Part shown: in pieces, positions 1-8,644 of the stretch
How positions within the stretch are numbered: position 1 is the first letter of the stretch
How the letters are laid out: every line of letters starts with the position of its first letter
Assembly (NCBI GenBank): GCA_017608575.1
Contig: JAFCFP010000018.1
Coordinates: forward strand, 1 to 20,068
DNA length: 20,068 nt
From: Candidatus Iainarchaeum sp.
GTDB lineage: Archaea; Iainarchaeota; Iainarchaeia; Iainarchaeales; DTGL01
Direction: 5' to 3'
Notes under the pieces: model-generated
Databases searched by the model: none
Seen by the model: the letters and a program-made list of their open reading frames with translations, nothing else
Told to the model about the DNA's origin: nothing
Program-made: the position numbers and the translations under genes

Positions 1-3000
1 ACGTTGCACTTAAACCACAACCCAAACCATCACTCGCAGAAAACACAACATTAACATCAGAAGACTGCCAAGCAACATTAACATCATCACTCGTACTAGG
101 AGCCTGCTTATCAATCCTCACCAAAACAGACCTCACAACCTCAGAATTACCAGCAACATCAACACTCCTATAACGCACATAACGCTCACACACAGAACCA
201 CTAGAACAACTAACATCAACAGAAGAACCACTCGTACTCGGCACACAAGAATTCACATCATCAACACAATAATAAGTACTAGCAACACCACTCAAGGAAT
301 CACTTGCACTAAGGGTTATTGTTTGGTTTGTGGACTGCCATTGAGTGTTTGCATCATCGCTTGTTGTTGGGCTTGTTGTGTCTATTTTGAATGGCCCTAA
401 GTGCACTGTGCCACCAGCATTATAAGCATTATCTGGATTAACAGCAATCACATGCAAATACCAATTACCATTGCTTGTAGCGGTTTTAGTTATTGTAGAA
501 CCATTCCAAGAAGTGTCAGAGGTTGTAACGCTTGTGTCAGTGTTCTGATCCCAGACATAATAGTAGCTTGAAGCTGCTCCAGAGCAAGTGAGGTCAATTG
601 TTGTATCATTGGACCACTGGTTTACAGTGTGCGAGCTTGAAGCTGGCACTGGATTGTTTGGGAGGGTGTAAGCACAGGCTAAAGAGGACTCGCCTGAAGT
701 GTTTCCAAGCACATCCCTATAGCGAACAGTATAACAATACTGGGTGTTTGCCGACAAGGAAGAATGCACATAGGAAGTGGAAGCCTGCCAGCCATGCCAT
801 GAACCATTAACATTGAAATCATAAGGAGTTGCATGCAATCCAGCAGCTGCATCGCTTGCAGTAGTTGCAGTAATTGTTAGCTGCGCGTTTGAATCAACTG
901 CAATTCCTGCAATTGTTGGCGGGCTTGGTGTCGGAGCAGTGTTGTCAACATAGAAGGAATCATTGCTTGAATCAGTAATGTTTTCTTTGCCCGGAAGCCA
1001 GACATTTAGGTCAATGTAATAGTATCCATCAGGTGCTTGTTCAGTATTCCAAGAGTAAGTGCAGTTCGTTGAGCTTGTCCAGTCAGAATTATCACAGTTC
1101 AGGTTTACATCATTGGCATAATCGTTAAGGTTTACATCTGCAGCGATTGTTTCAGTGAATGCTCCAGGGGTTGAAGAAAAGGCTATTTTTGCATGCAGTT
1201 CTGCGGAAGCACAAGTGCGAACATTGAAATCAATTGAGTAAGTTCCATTAATGTACTGGTTTCCATTGGGCTGGTTTAACACTGCATTGAGCAGGTTCAC
1301 GCAGTCAGAGCCACCGCAGTCAACACCCTGCTCATCACAGTTCTGCACTCCGTCAAAGCAATGGTTGGCATTCCATGAACCATTAGTGCAAGAGCCACCG
1401 CCAATATTGCAGAAATTATCGCTTGAATTGTCATCTCCACAGCACCTTAAACCAACGGAATCCCACACATAGGCAACACAGCCCTCTGCTCCTATAAGCG
1501 AAAGCGAATGAGAAAGATTGATGTCATCAAGTATTGGCGTATTGGAGCCATCTGAAGTGAATTGGATTTTGTAGTAGAAATTTGCATCAGTCCAGCCAAG
1601 CGAAGAAAGATCTATGGAATTGTAGCCTAAAGACATTGTATCCAGCCCGTTTTCTGTTCCTGATGAATCAAACCAGCTGCTATTGTCCTGTGAAAACTGA
1701 ACTTTTAGGGCGGTTCCGCTTGGAAGTGCTGTAATGTTATAATCAAAGTAGTCAACGCTTGTAACGTCTTTTCCCTCAAGCAAGTTTGCTGAAACAAGGT
1801 TGGCATCTGAAGCATATGCGAAATAATTGACTGTTATTTCAATAAAATCAGTGTAAAGCGAGTTATGTGTTTTTGGCAGGCTTTGGGTTTCTGGGTAGCT
1901 TTCTTTGGCAAGTGGACTTTTTTCTTGCTGGGAGTTCTCCTCTTCCCGAACAATGTCTTGGAAATCGTTTATTTGCCAGAATTGATTTGCAGTAGCATTC
2001 CAAATAATCGGCTTTCTTTTTGTTTCTTTTGATTCTTCCAAAGCATAATAGCCTTTTACTGCAATCCAAATTTCCCTATTCCAACCTTCCTCCAACTCAG
2101 GCACTCCCACAAATGTCAAATCAATAATGTCTCCAAATTTTGTAACTAAATAGTTATTGTCTTCTTTTAAGAGTTTTTTCAAATCCCTTGAAGAAGCAAA
2201 AGGTAATACTTTGGTGGTTTTTTCCCTTCCATCCATTGAATCCCTTATTTCAAGGAATAAATAATCAATGAAAGAGGTTTCGTGCTCTTCCTCACGGATT
2301 TGCAGTTTTATCTCTCCGTTTTCAATTGTGGCTTTTTCCAGCAACCTGTATTGGAGAGACTCTTTTTCCTTTGAGTCCAGTTTGTAGATTATTTGCGTGT
2401 CATAGGAATACTCCGAGCCATTCCAAGAATAAATAAAGGGACACACCATAGGAGGAGGCGGACACTCACCCTCAGTACACCAATCACACTGCATATCAAT
2501 TCTTGAGCATACATTGTCCTCTATCACATATTCACCTAACTTATGGGAAGTAATACAGTAATCAGTGAGGGATTGCGAAGAGCAGGATCCATTATTGCAA
2601 TAATACCATCTACAAGTTCCCCTTTGTATTGGGTCCTTTCCTCTATCAGTCTCGCTTGCTGTACCACACTGCCCGCTAACACATGAGCCTGAAGAACACA
2701 CATAATGAGTGCCACAGTATGTGTGAAAGGTAGTATTGTCACATGCCGCTGATGTTCCAGAACAGGCCCCATCACCACTCCAAGTCACGGTGCAGATGTT
2801 GGCACAAGAAGCGGTTCCTGGACTGCATTCATTGTCAGGATCATGGTCATTTGCAATCAAGTGGCAGGTTCCAGCTGTGCCGTCATAGGAGTCACAGCGC
2901 TGGCAGGTTCCATTACAAGCAGTGTCACAGCAAACCCCATCAACACAATAACCTGAAAGGCATTGTGCAGCAGAAGAACAAGAAGTTCCATTCTGTAACT

Positions 3001-5923
3001 TTGATTTCTGCGTTGTAGCCATTACTACAATCCTGCCAGTTGAAGAGTCAACATAATCGCTTATGCTTGAAGTGATTGTTCCTGCAAGAGTGCTATTTGA
3101 AGCTGATGTAAAATCCTTGCTGTCAAGCTGTTCCCACTGCGAGGAAGAGCGGTTCCATATGAAAAGGTTTGTATCATAGCCGGACTGGGTTTCGCCATAG
3201 CCAATCCAGGTTATTTGAAGGGAAGAAATTGATGAAAGAGTCTCAGAAATATTGAAATCATATATCTGAGAATCAAATGCTTCAGCTGTTGCTAAGGAGG
3301 TTTCCCAGCGGGAATTATCGTTTGCCGATAGCGCTGTGTAATCTGCTGATTCAGCAACATTATCGTAGTCACTTGGCGAGCTTGGAGTTGTGCCTCCTTT
3401 TTCGAAAGCTTTGCAGTTTGCTGTTGTTTCAAAATTGTAATCAGTGCTCAATTGCTGCAAGTCCAATTTTATTAATCCATTCGAAGTGACAACGTTTAAG
3501 TCAGTGGAAGAAGCAATCAAACCTTTACTCGTGAAAGTGTCAATGACTGGGTCTGGCGTTCCCAGAGTGCAATAAAACTCTGAGCTATCCCTATCATGGT
3601 CTGACTGGCTGCAGCCAGATTCAGTGCATGCAATTGAATCGCGGAATATTGCTGTTGAAGGACAACACGAAGTTCCCACTCCAGAACAGCCAAGCGTGCA
3701 ATTAGAACCGTTTGAAGCAGAACCATCAGTGCAAGTTATGTCTCCATAATAACAAGTCATTCCAGAAATGTAACCGTTTCCGTAGTAAGTGCCTGAAGCA
3801 CCGTTTGCTGCACTGCCTGCACTGCAAGTAATATCTCCATAATAGCATGTTCCACTTGTATCAGTGGTTGGATCTGTTCCAGACCAGTAACCATTTCCGT
3901 AAAGTATTTGCATGCCAGTGGCTAAACCATTAGAGCAATTACTACATTCCACGCTGGTGTCTGTTGTCACGGAACCAGAAACAAAGGAAAAATTATCCTC
4001 CGCTCCATCGTCGCCACAACAGTAATAATTGCTCCCACTAATGCCAGGGGTTTCTTCATTGCCAAAGGAGTTGAACTGGTCGCTCTCCGAAAGATACGTT
4101 GCTTTTATCCAGTCGGCGCTCCTTGCAGTGCTTGAAATACGAACTTCATCCATTTTCCCATCAAGATAGTTTGAATTAGTGTACCTAGTCCCATAGCGCA
4201 GGTTTGTTGAAATAGTGCTTGCTTCTCCAGTCCCTGTTCCTACTTCCACGCCGTTAACATACATTCTTACAGTGGTTGTGTCATCTGTTACAACAATGTA
4301 CTGCCATTGGTTGGCACTCCACTCGCTTGATTCTGCCCAAACCCTGTCCTCAAAGCAGATGTTACCAGGATAGGAAGCACATGTTCCTCCTGTATAGTTT
4401 TTTATGTACCACCATGAACCGGGATCCCTGTTATCAAAAAAGTAACCACCGCTATTCTGATTGGTTGTGTAATACCAATGCTCTATTGTCATCGCACCTG
4501 TCACTCCCACATCTCCGTCCACCTGAATCCAATCATCGCTATTGTCGAATTCGATAGCTCCACCGATTTTGCCGGAGCTTGTGTAGGTTACTGGACCAGT
4601 GGAATTGCCCTTGTGTATTCCATCTCTGTCATTGCTTGTGGAATCCTGCGCTGCACTGTAATTGCTTACATTTATGTTATCCCACCATACGTCTCCGTCG
4701 AGCTTGTAGGAATAAAGCCAGACTTTACAGTATTTGACATCTGGGGTCAGGTCTGGCACCGTGACAGTGCCAGAATACTTTGCCCAAGAGGTTGTTGCCG
4801 TGCCACTATAAAACCAGTTGTAGCTGTCCCTCTCAGTTGCCGATTCATCATCAGTATATGCCATGCCAAAGTGAATGTCCGGATCAGTGCCGCTTCCCAA
4901 TGCATAGACCGAGCCTTCAATCACTTCCCCTTCCTCGCATGGGAAGGGCTGCGACCACCACCCCCCTGAAGTGTCCGCGCCTGTGCTTGAAACATGGAAA
5001 GAGTACGTTCCCGAATATTTCTGGGCTGATGAAATATCAACATTGTTGCCAGCTACATTATCTTCCCTCCAGCCAGTACTGTTTCCTGTTTCTGCCCCCA
5101 AGTTCTGGATTCCCCCATCAAGGTGGTGCACCATTTTGTAGTCGGAATCCCATACTCCTGTTGGGTTTTGCCCATCGCTTGCGCTGGAGTTCCCATAATA
5201 CAGGTAGATGAAATCTGTTGAAGAGGAAGCGTCAATCTGGGGTACCTTAACCCAAATATAGGAATTTCCGTCCGGGTCCCAGTCTTCGATTTCATAGTCA
5301 AGGGAAGTTGAATCGTCAGAATCGATAAAGCGGATGTCAGCCCCGTCGGATTTGGCTTTGGCATAATCGAAATTGCCACTGTGCAGTACAACAAGAACCG
5401 GAAAATTTGTAAGATTGGTGCTCTGGCCTGAATTGTCAAACGTGATTTTTTTCCTGTAATTCCAATTTGAATTCCACCAATTCGGGTCAGAGAGCCACGT
5501 GCTGCCATTGCAATTGCACCAGTTCTGGTCCGCATCAAAGTTTACATCGTACACAGCCAAATTCCAGTCGCTTGTTTCCCATTCGTAAACGCCTGGTTCT
5601 CCTTCGGCATAAGCGCGCGTGCGGGCATCGTATGCCCCTTCCTGCGGGCAGAATGTGTAGCCGTAGCTGGAATGCCATGCTTCCGTTATTTCTGGAGTAG
5701 TGCCGCAAGTGCCACTCTCTGAGGAATAACTCAGGTTCTGCCAGCCGGTTGTTGTGACATCGTCCGGAGCGCGGATTTCAAAGTCCATATCGCTTGCATC
5801 GCATTCATTGCACGGGCTTACATCAGTGCCAGTGCAATCGTTTTGGGCGAAAACACGAAAAGTAATCAAAAAAAAGAGTAATAAAAACAAAAATGGTTTT
5901 TTGCATTTATTCAAATAATTCAT
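1..5923 (-). CDS. Giant secreted DUF2341/LamG mosaic surface protein, C-terminus beyond window
   Basis: Reading the minus strand from ATG at 5921-5923 gives one frame with no stop to the left edge, at least 1974 residues. Residues 1-26 are a signal peptide (basic start, Leu/Phe-rich core, ending VFAQ). Next come a DUF2341-like domain (about 148-245, with WNYRKKITFDN and FIYLYYGNSSA), a carbohydrate-binding-like beta region (about 288-411) and a LamG/concanavalin-like domain (about 434-625, LDGKMDEVRISSTARSADW). Two cysteine-rich blocks carry a CCGDD motif (near 632 and 1490). A block beginning CPFIYSWNGSEYSYDT lies near 1160, and Fn3/Ig-like repeats fill the end. It is probably exported and cell-surface or matrix associated; ligand unknown. 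It is divergent from the hxs genes. Codon use changes along the gene: richer in G+C in the first 400 residues, and almost entirely T/G-ending in the last 100. Domain names come from motif reading, not a search. Confidence 0.85.
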   Translation of the reverse strand, partial: MNYLNKCKKPFLFLLLFFLITFRVFAQNDCTGTDVSPCNECDASDMDFEIRAPDDVTTTGWQNLSYSSESGTCGTTPEITEAWHSSYGYTFCPQEGAYDARTRAYAEGEPGVYEWETSDWNLAVYDVNFDADQNWCNCNGSTWLSDPNWWNSNWNYRKKITFDNSGQSTNLTNFPVLVVLHSGNFDYAKAKSDGADIRFIDSDDSTSLDYEIEDWDPDGNSYIWVKVPQIDASSSTDFIYLYYGNSSASDGQNPTGVWDSDYKMVHHLDGGIQNLGAETGNSTGWREDNVAGNNVDISSAQKYSGTYSFHVSSTGADTSGGWWSQPFPCEEGEVIEGSVYALGSGTDPDIHFGMAYTDDESATERDSYNWFYSGTATTSWAKYSGTVTVPDLTPDVKYCKVWLYSYKLDGDVWWDNINVSNYSAAQDSTSNDRDGIHKGNSTGPVTYTSSGKIGGAIEFDNSDDWIQVDGDVGVTGAMTIEHWYYTTNQNSGGYFFDNRDPGSWWYIKNYTGGTCASYPGNICFEDRVWAESSEWSANQWQYIVVTDDTTTVRMYVNGVEVGTGTGEASTISTNLRYGTRYTNSNYLDGKMDEVRISSTARSADWIKATYLSESDQFNSFGNEETPGISGSNYYCCGDDGAEDNFSFVSGSVTTDTSVECSNCSNGLATGMQILYGNGYWSGTDPTTDTSGTCYYGDITCSAGSAANGASGTYYGNGYISGMTCYYGDITCTDGSASNGSNCTLGCSGVGTSCCPSTAIFRDSIACTESGCSQSDHDRDSSEFYCTLGTPDPVIDTFTSKGLIASSTDLNVVTSNGLIKLDLQQLSTDYNFETTANCKAFEKGGTTPSSPSDYDNVAESADYTALSANDNSRWETSLATAEAFDSQIYDFNISETLSSISSLQITWIGYGETQSGYDTNLFIWNRSSSQWEQLDSKDFTSASNSTLAGTITSSISDYVDSSTGRIVVMATTQKSKLQNGTSCSSAAQCLSGYCVDGVCCDTACNGTCQRCDSYDGTAGTCHLIANDHDPDNECSPGTASCANICTVTWSGDGACSGTSAACDNTTFHTYCGTHYVCSSGSCVSGQCGTASETDRGKDPIQRGTCRWYYCNNGSCSSQSLTDYCITSHKLGEYVIEDNVCSRIDMQCDWCTEGECPPPPMVCPFIYSWNGSEYSYDTQIIYKLDSKEKESLQYRLLEKATIENGEIKLQIREEEHETSFIDYLFLEIRDSMDGREKTTKVLPFASSRDLKKLLKEDNNYLVTKFGDIIDLTFVGVPELEEGWNREIWIAVKGYYALEESKETKRKPIIWNATANQFWQINDFQDIVREEENSQQEKSPLAKESYPETQSLPKTHNSLYTDFIEITVNYFAYASDANLVSANLLEGKDVTSVDYFDYNITALPSGTALKVQFSQDNSSWFDSSGTENGLDTMSLGYNSIDLSSLGWTDANFYYKIQFTSDGSNTPILDDINLSHSLSLIGAEGCVAYVWDSVGLRCCGDDNSSDNFCNIGGGSCTNGSWNANHCFDGVQNCDEQGVDCGGSDCVNLLNAVLNQPNGNQYINGTYSIDFNVRTCASAELHAKIAFSSTPGAFTETIAADVNLNDYANDVNLNCDNSDWTSSTNCTYSWNTEQAPDGYYYIDLNVWLPGKENITDSSNDSFYVDNTAPTPSPPTIAGIAVDSNAQLTITATTASDAAAGLHATPYDFNVNGSWHGWQASTSYVHSSLSANTQYCYTVRYRDVLGNTSGESSLACAYTLPNNPVPASSSHTVNQWSNDTTIDLTCSGAASSYYYVWDQNTDTSVTTSDTSWNGSTITKTATSNGNWYLHVIAVNPDNAYNAGGTVHLGPFKIDTTSPTTSDDANTQWQSTNQTITLSASDSLSGVASTYYCVDDVNSCVPSTSGSSVDVSCSSGSVCERYVRYRSVDVAGNSEVVRSVLVRIDKQAPSTSDDVNVAWQSSDVNVVFSASDGLGCGLSAT

Positions 5924-6113
5924 TATTTCTCCCTTTTGGATTCCACGCTGGATTTTCAATTGCACGCGTGCCACATTACAGGCGATTCTAATACTGCTAA
6001 TTCTGTAATTAGTATAATATTATAAAATTTAAATGTATGTATTGCAATCATTCATTGAGTTAAAAAAAATAATTTTTCAATTTTTTGTGAGAAGGCAGTT
6101 TGAGGCTTTGCTG

Positions 6114-6124
6114 AAATATATTTA
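6114..6124 (+). promoter_or_regulatory. TATA-like box for the hxsD-led gene train
   Basis: AAATATATTTA lies in the AT-rich 227-base gap between the divergent giant gene and hxsD. Archaeal TATA boxes sit about 26 bases before the transcript start, which predicts initiation near 6145. That is after the in-frame ATG at 6136 and just before the ATG at 6151. The first nine bases match the box before hxsA. The rest of the gap (5924-6113) is AT-rich, and I see no gene in it. Confidence 0.45.
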
Positions 6125-6150
6125 TTAACCTTTTTATGATAGTTTATACT

Positions 6151-6642
6151 ATGCCTGGATTAAAGAATGTAGAAATAATGGAGCAGGGAAAAAAAGCAAT
6201 TGTTAACGTGAATCCAAAAGTGTTTGCATTGGAAGTGATTTATTCCGCTGCTTACGTGCTATTGGACAAAGCTTATTTTTTAATTGATGGCGATCCAGAA
6301 AAAGAAATAAAAGTTGAAATAATTTCAAAACAGGGAAAAGAGGTAGAAAAAATTGCATTGGAATTCAACAACGAACTAGTGAATTACTCAGTGTATGTAG
6401 TGCAAGCTGCAAGAAACCAGGCAGTAAGGGAGGCAATTATTTCAAGGGCTTTAGCCACTAATTTGAACACTGAAACAGAAGAAGAATATTGTGAGGAATG
6501 CGCTGAAGAAGAAGCACTGGAAAAAAAAGCCTCAGAAATAAAAATAAACGATGATGATTTATACATAAAAGACCCTGATGGTATTGCTGAACCATGGACT
6601 CCTGAAAAAGCAAAAGGGCTTAAAAAACCAAAAAATGAGTGA
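6151..6642 (+). CDS. hxsD: HxsD-like protein of the His-Xaa-Ser system
   Basis: This 163-residue soluble protein resembles HxsD, the small conserved non-enzyme partner in bacterial His-Xaa-Ser loci; its exact role is not established. Visible family traits are NVNPKVFALEVIYSAAYVLL (residues 19-38), the beta stretch KEIKVEIISK (51-60), ALEFNNELVNYSVY (69-82) and a final DPDGIAEPWTPEKAK. An acidic segment with a CEEC pair (114-117) precedes the tail. I chose the ATG at 6151 because the TATA-like box at 6114 would start the transcript after the alternative ATG at 6136; the longer form has 168 residues. The end overlaps the next gene by 8 bases, so the two are probably translated together. By analogy with other peptide-maturation loci it may bind the precursor or a maturase, which is an inference. 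Confidence 0.75.
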   Translation: MPGLKNVEIMEQGKKAIVNVNPKVFALEVIYSAAYVLLDKAYFLIDGDPEKEIKVEIISKQGKEVEKIALEFNNELVNYSVYVVQAARNQAVREAIISRALATNLNTETEEEYCEECAEEEALEKKASEIKINDDDLYIKDPDGIAEPWTPEKAKGLKKPKNE

Positions 6643-6886
6643 TTTAATGGGCTTTTTTGTTGTTGAAGGAAAGGGAGTTGCTGTTTTGGAACTCAATCCT
6701 GCTTTTTATCCGGAGAAAGTCATTGATTTGGCTATCAGTAAAACAAAAAACTTGGAAATCAAAAAAAGCATGCAAGGAAAAAAAATAAGGCTTGAATTAA
6801 AAGCAAAAGAAAAAGTGAACTTGAAAGAATTAGCACTTGAATTCTCCAATTACTTGCTTTCCTCCATGAAGAATTCCAAGCTTTAA
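6635..6886 (+). CDS. Short second HxsD-like protein
   Basis: This 83-residue protein overlaps the end of hxsD by 8 bases. It starts at ATG 6635 (MSDLMGFFVVEGKG). It lines up with the core of its neighbour. ELNPAFYPEKVIDLAIS matches NVNPKVFALEVIYSAAY, a charged beta stretch KIRLELKAKEK follows, and ELALEFSNYLL matches IALEFNNELVN. It lacks the neighbour's acidic CxxC segment and the DPDGIAEPW tail. It is best read as a diverged tandem duplicate. It may form a heterodimer with HxsD or serve a different enzyme, but the sequence does not decide this. Confidence 0.65.
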   Translation: MSDLMGFFVVEGKGVAVLELNPAFYPEKVIDLAISKTKNLEIKKSMQGKKIRLELKAKEKVNLKELALEFSNYLLSSMKNSKL

Positions 6887-6938
6887 ACCATAAAAGCAAT
6901 GGAAGAGGTTTAAAGCAATTTCTTTTTCTATTATTTCT

Positions 6939-7871
6939 ATGGAGGAAAAAGTTGAAGTGTTAATGAACTGGCGCTGCAACCAGAACTGCATTTTTTGCTC
7001 TGTTGGCCACAAATTATTGCACGGGGGCATTGTTTCATTTGAAGAAGTGAAAAAAGCAATTCTTTTCGCTGAAAAACGCAAGGCAAGCATTTTGTCTTTT
7101 TCTGGCGGGGAGCCCACTATTAGAAAAGACTTGTTTAAAGCAGTGGAATTTGCAAAAGACAAGGGATTTGAAACAATTGAAGTGCAAACAAATGGAAGAA
7201 TGCTTTCAAACAAGGATTACTTAAAAAAACTCATTGACAGTGGTGTTAACAGGTTTCTTGTATCAATTCATTCAATAAAGCCAGAAATAGAGGACTACAT
7301 GGTAATGGTTAAAGGTGCTTGCAAGGAACAACTTGCTGGATTGGAAAACCTTGCAGGATTTGATGTCGGCGTGAGATTGAGCACTGTTATTACAAAATTC
7401 AATTACTTGGACTTGGAGGAAACTGTTGACTTTCTTTCAAAATATGATTTGCTGAGCTATCATTTGGATTTTGTTGCACCTGATGGCTTTGCATTGGATG
7501 CATTTGACGAAATTGCACCAAGGCTCGCTGAAGCAGCTCCATTTATTGAAAAAGCTGCGCGAATAATTGACAGAAAAAAAATAAGACCTTCACTGCATAA
7601 CCTATTTCCCTGCATTATTTCAGGCTTTGAGGATTGCATGGCTGACTTAACACCTACAGCCACTTATTTGATTGGACCAGATTTCAGGGTTAATTTAGAG
7701 GGAAACAAGGATAAATACAGGGTAATGGGACCTGAATGCAGTAAATGCAAGTGGAGCATTATATGCCATGGCCCCTATAAAAGATATGTTAAAGTGCGCG
7801 GTTTTTCTGAATTCAAACCAGTGCCTGGAAAAAAGGTTTCATTGAAGGATTTCAGGGCAAGGGATTACTAA
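6939..7871 (+). CDS. Radical SAM enzyme, small HxsC-like paralogue A
   Basis: This 310-residue enzyme has the radical SAM iron-sulfur motif CNQNCIFC (Cys13, Cys17, Cys20) and the SAM-binding GGEP (56-59). It continues with QTNGRMLSNKDY and SIHSIKPEIEDYMVMVKGA, a pattern shared by the other small radical SAM proteins in this window. Cysteines at 225, 233, 267, 270 and 276 include a C-terminal CxxCx5C and probably hold an auxiliary cluster. Radical SAM enzymes cleave S-adenosylmethionine to a 5'-deoxyadenosyl radical; the likely substrate here is the HxsA peptide, by context. A 52-base gap separates it from the HxsD pair, and its stop overlaps the next start (TAATG). No clear ribosome site precedes the ATG. 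Confidence 0.85.
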   Translation: MEEKVEVLMNWRCNQNCIFCSVGHKLLHGGIVSFEEVKKAILFAEKRKASILSFSGGEPTIRKDLFKAVEFAKDKGFETIEVQTNGRMLSNKDYLKKLIDSGVNRFLVSIHSIKPEIEDYMVMVKGACKEQLAGLENLAGFDVGVRLSTVITKFNYLDLEETVDFLSKYDLLSYHLDFVAPDGFALDAFDEIAPRLAEAAPFIEKAARIIDRKKIRPSLHNLFPCIISGFEDCMADLTPTATYLIGPDFRVNLEGNKDKYRVMGPECSKCKWSIICHGPYKRYVKVRGFSEFKPVPGKKVSLKDFRARDY

Positions 7872-8644
7872 TGCAATTGCATAAAATGAGAAATCACTGG
7901 GTTTTTTCACCACAGGAATTTTTTGGAGTAGTGCACGGATTGAAGCCTGTTTCAAGAAATATTTTAAGCAACAATGAAATTCCCCCAGCAAAGTTTGAAA
8001 AAGAATGCAAAAAAAATAGCGTTATTTTTGAAATAAAAGAATTAAAAGAAATGTATAACCAAAAAGCAAATGCAAAAATTGCTTACATTTCAAAGGAAAA
8101 AGAATTAATTGAAAAAGCAAAAGAAGCAGAGGAAAAAGGAAATAGAAAAAAAATAGCCAAATTGCTTGGCTATCCTGAATGCTGCGCTGAGTTTTTTTCA
8201 AAAGAGCATGCCTTTGGGGTAACAAAAAAAATCTTGGAAAAATCACAAAAGCCCTTTAACTGGCAATTGAATTTTTTTTACAACCTTGACTCAAGGTTAA
8301 ACAACATTGAATTGAATGCACTGGATTGGCAAACCGTTGAAAGAATCAATTCTTATTGCATTTATTTAATTAACCATGTTCCTTGTTCATTTGAATGCAA
8401 AAAAAGCCAAGAGTACGCGGAAAAAATGAAAAAAATTCTCCAAAAAGAAGAGCCACGGCTGGCAAAAAAAATTGAAGAAATACTAAAAAAACCACTTTTT
8501 TACCAAAGCGAGCTTTTAATAGCGGTGTTCGAAGAAAGCAATGTTAAAAAAAGCCCTTTACTGGAAGAACTGTCAACAATGAAAAAAAGCGAAGCAATAA
8601 ATAAACTGGAGAAAGGAATTGGCGAATTGCTTTTATTTGAGTGA
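7871..8644 (+). CDS. DUF483-like protein
   Basis: This 257-residue protein starts inside the preceding stop codon (TAATG at 7869-7873) and ends overlapping the next gene. The central motif KLLGYPECCAEFF (about residues 98-110) and a later NHVPCSFECKKSQEYA (about 168-183) match what I recall of DUF483, a mostly archaeal family of unknown function. A charged coiled-coil-prone stretch (about 55-95) precedes the first motif and a Lys-rich helical tail follows the second. The paired cysteines of the two motifs could bind a metal or cluster. Its place between two radical SAM genes in one overlapping train suggests an accessory role in the same pathway. Confidence is fair for the family and low for any specific role. 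Confidence 0.7.
   Translation: MQLHKMRNHWVFSPQEFFGVVHGLKPVSRNILSNNEIPPAKFEKECKKNSVIFEIKELKEMYNQKANAKIAYISKEKELIEKAKEAEEKGNRKKIAKLLGYPECCAEFFSKEHAFGVTKKILEKSQKPFNWQLNFFYNLDSRLNNIELNALDWQTVERINSYCIYLINHVPCSFECKKSQEYAEKMKKILQKEEPRLAKKIEEILKKPLFYQSELLIAVFEESNVKKSPLLEELSTMKKSEAINKLEKGIGELLLFE

Noticed and set aside
4478..5700. Several 77-163 residue open frames on both strands over the giant gene
   Set aside because: They are shadows of the continuous minus-strand frame from 5923, which carries a signal peptide and recognisable domains.
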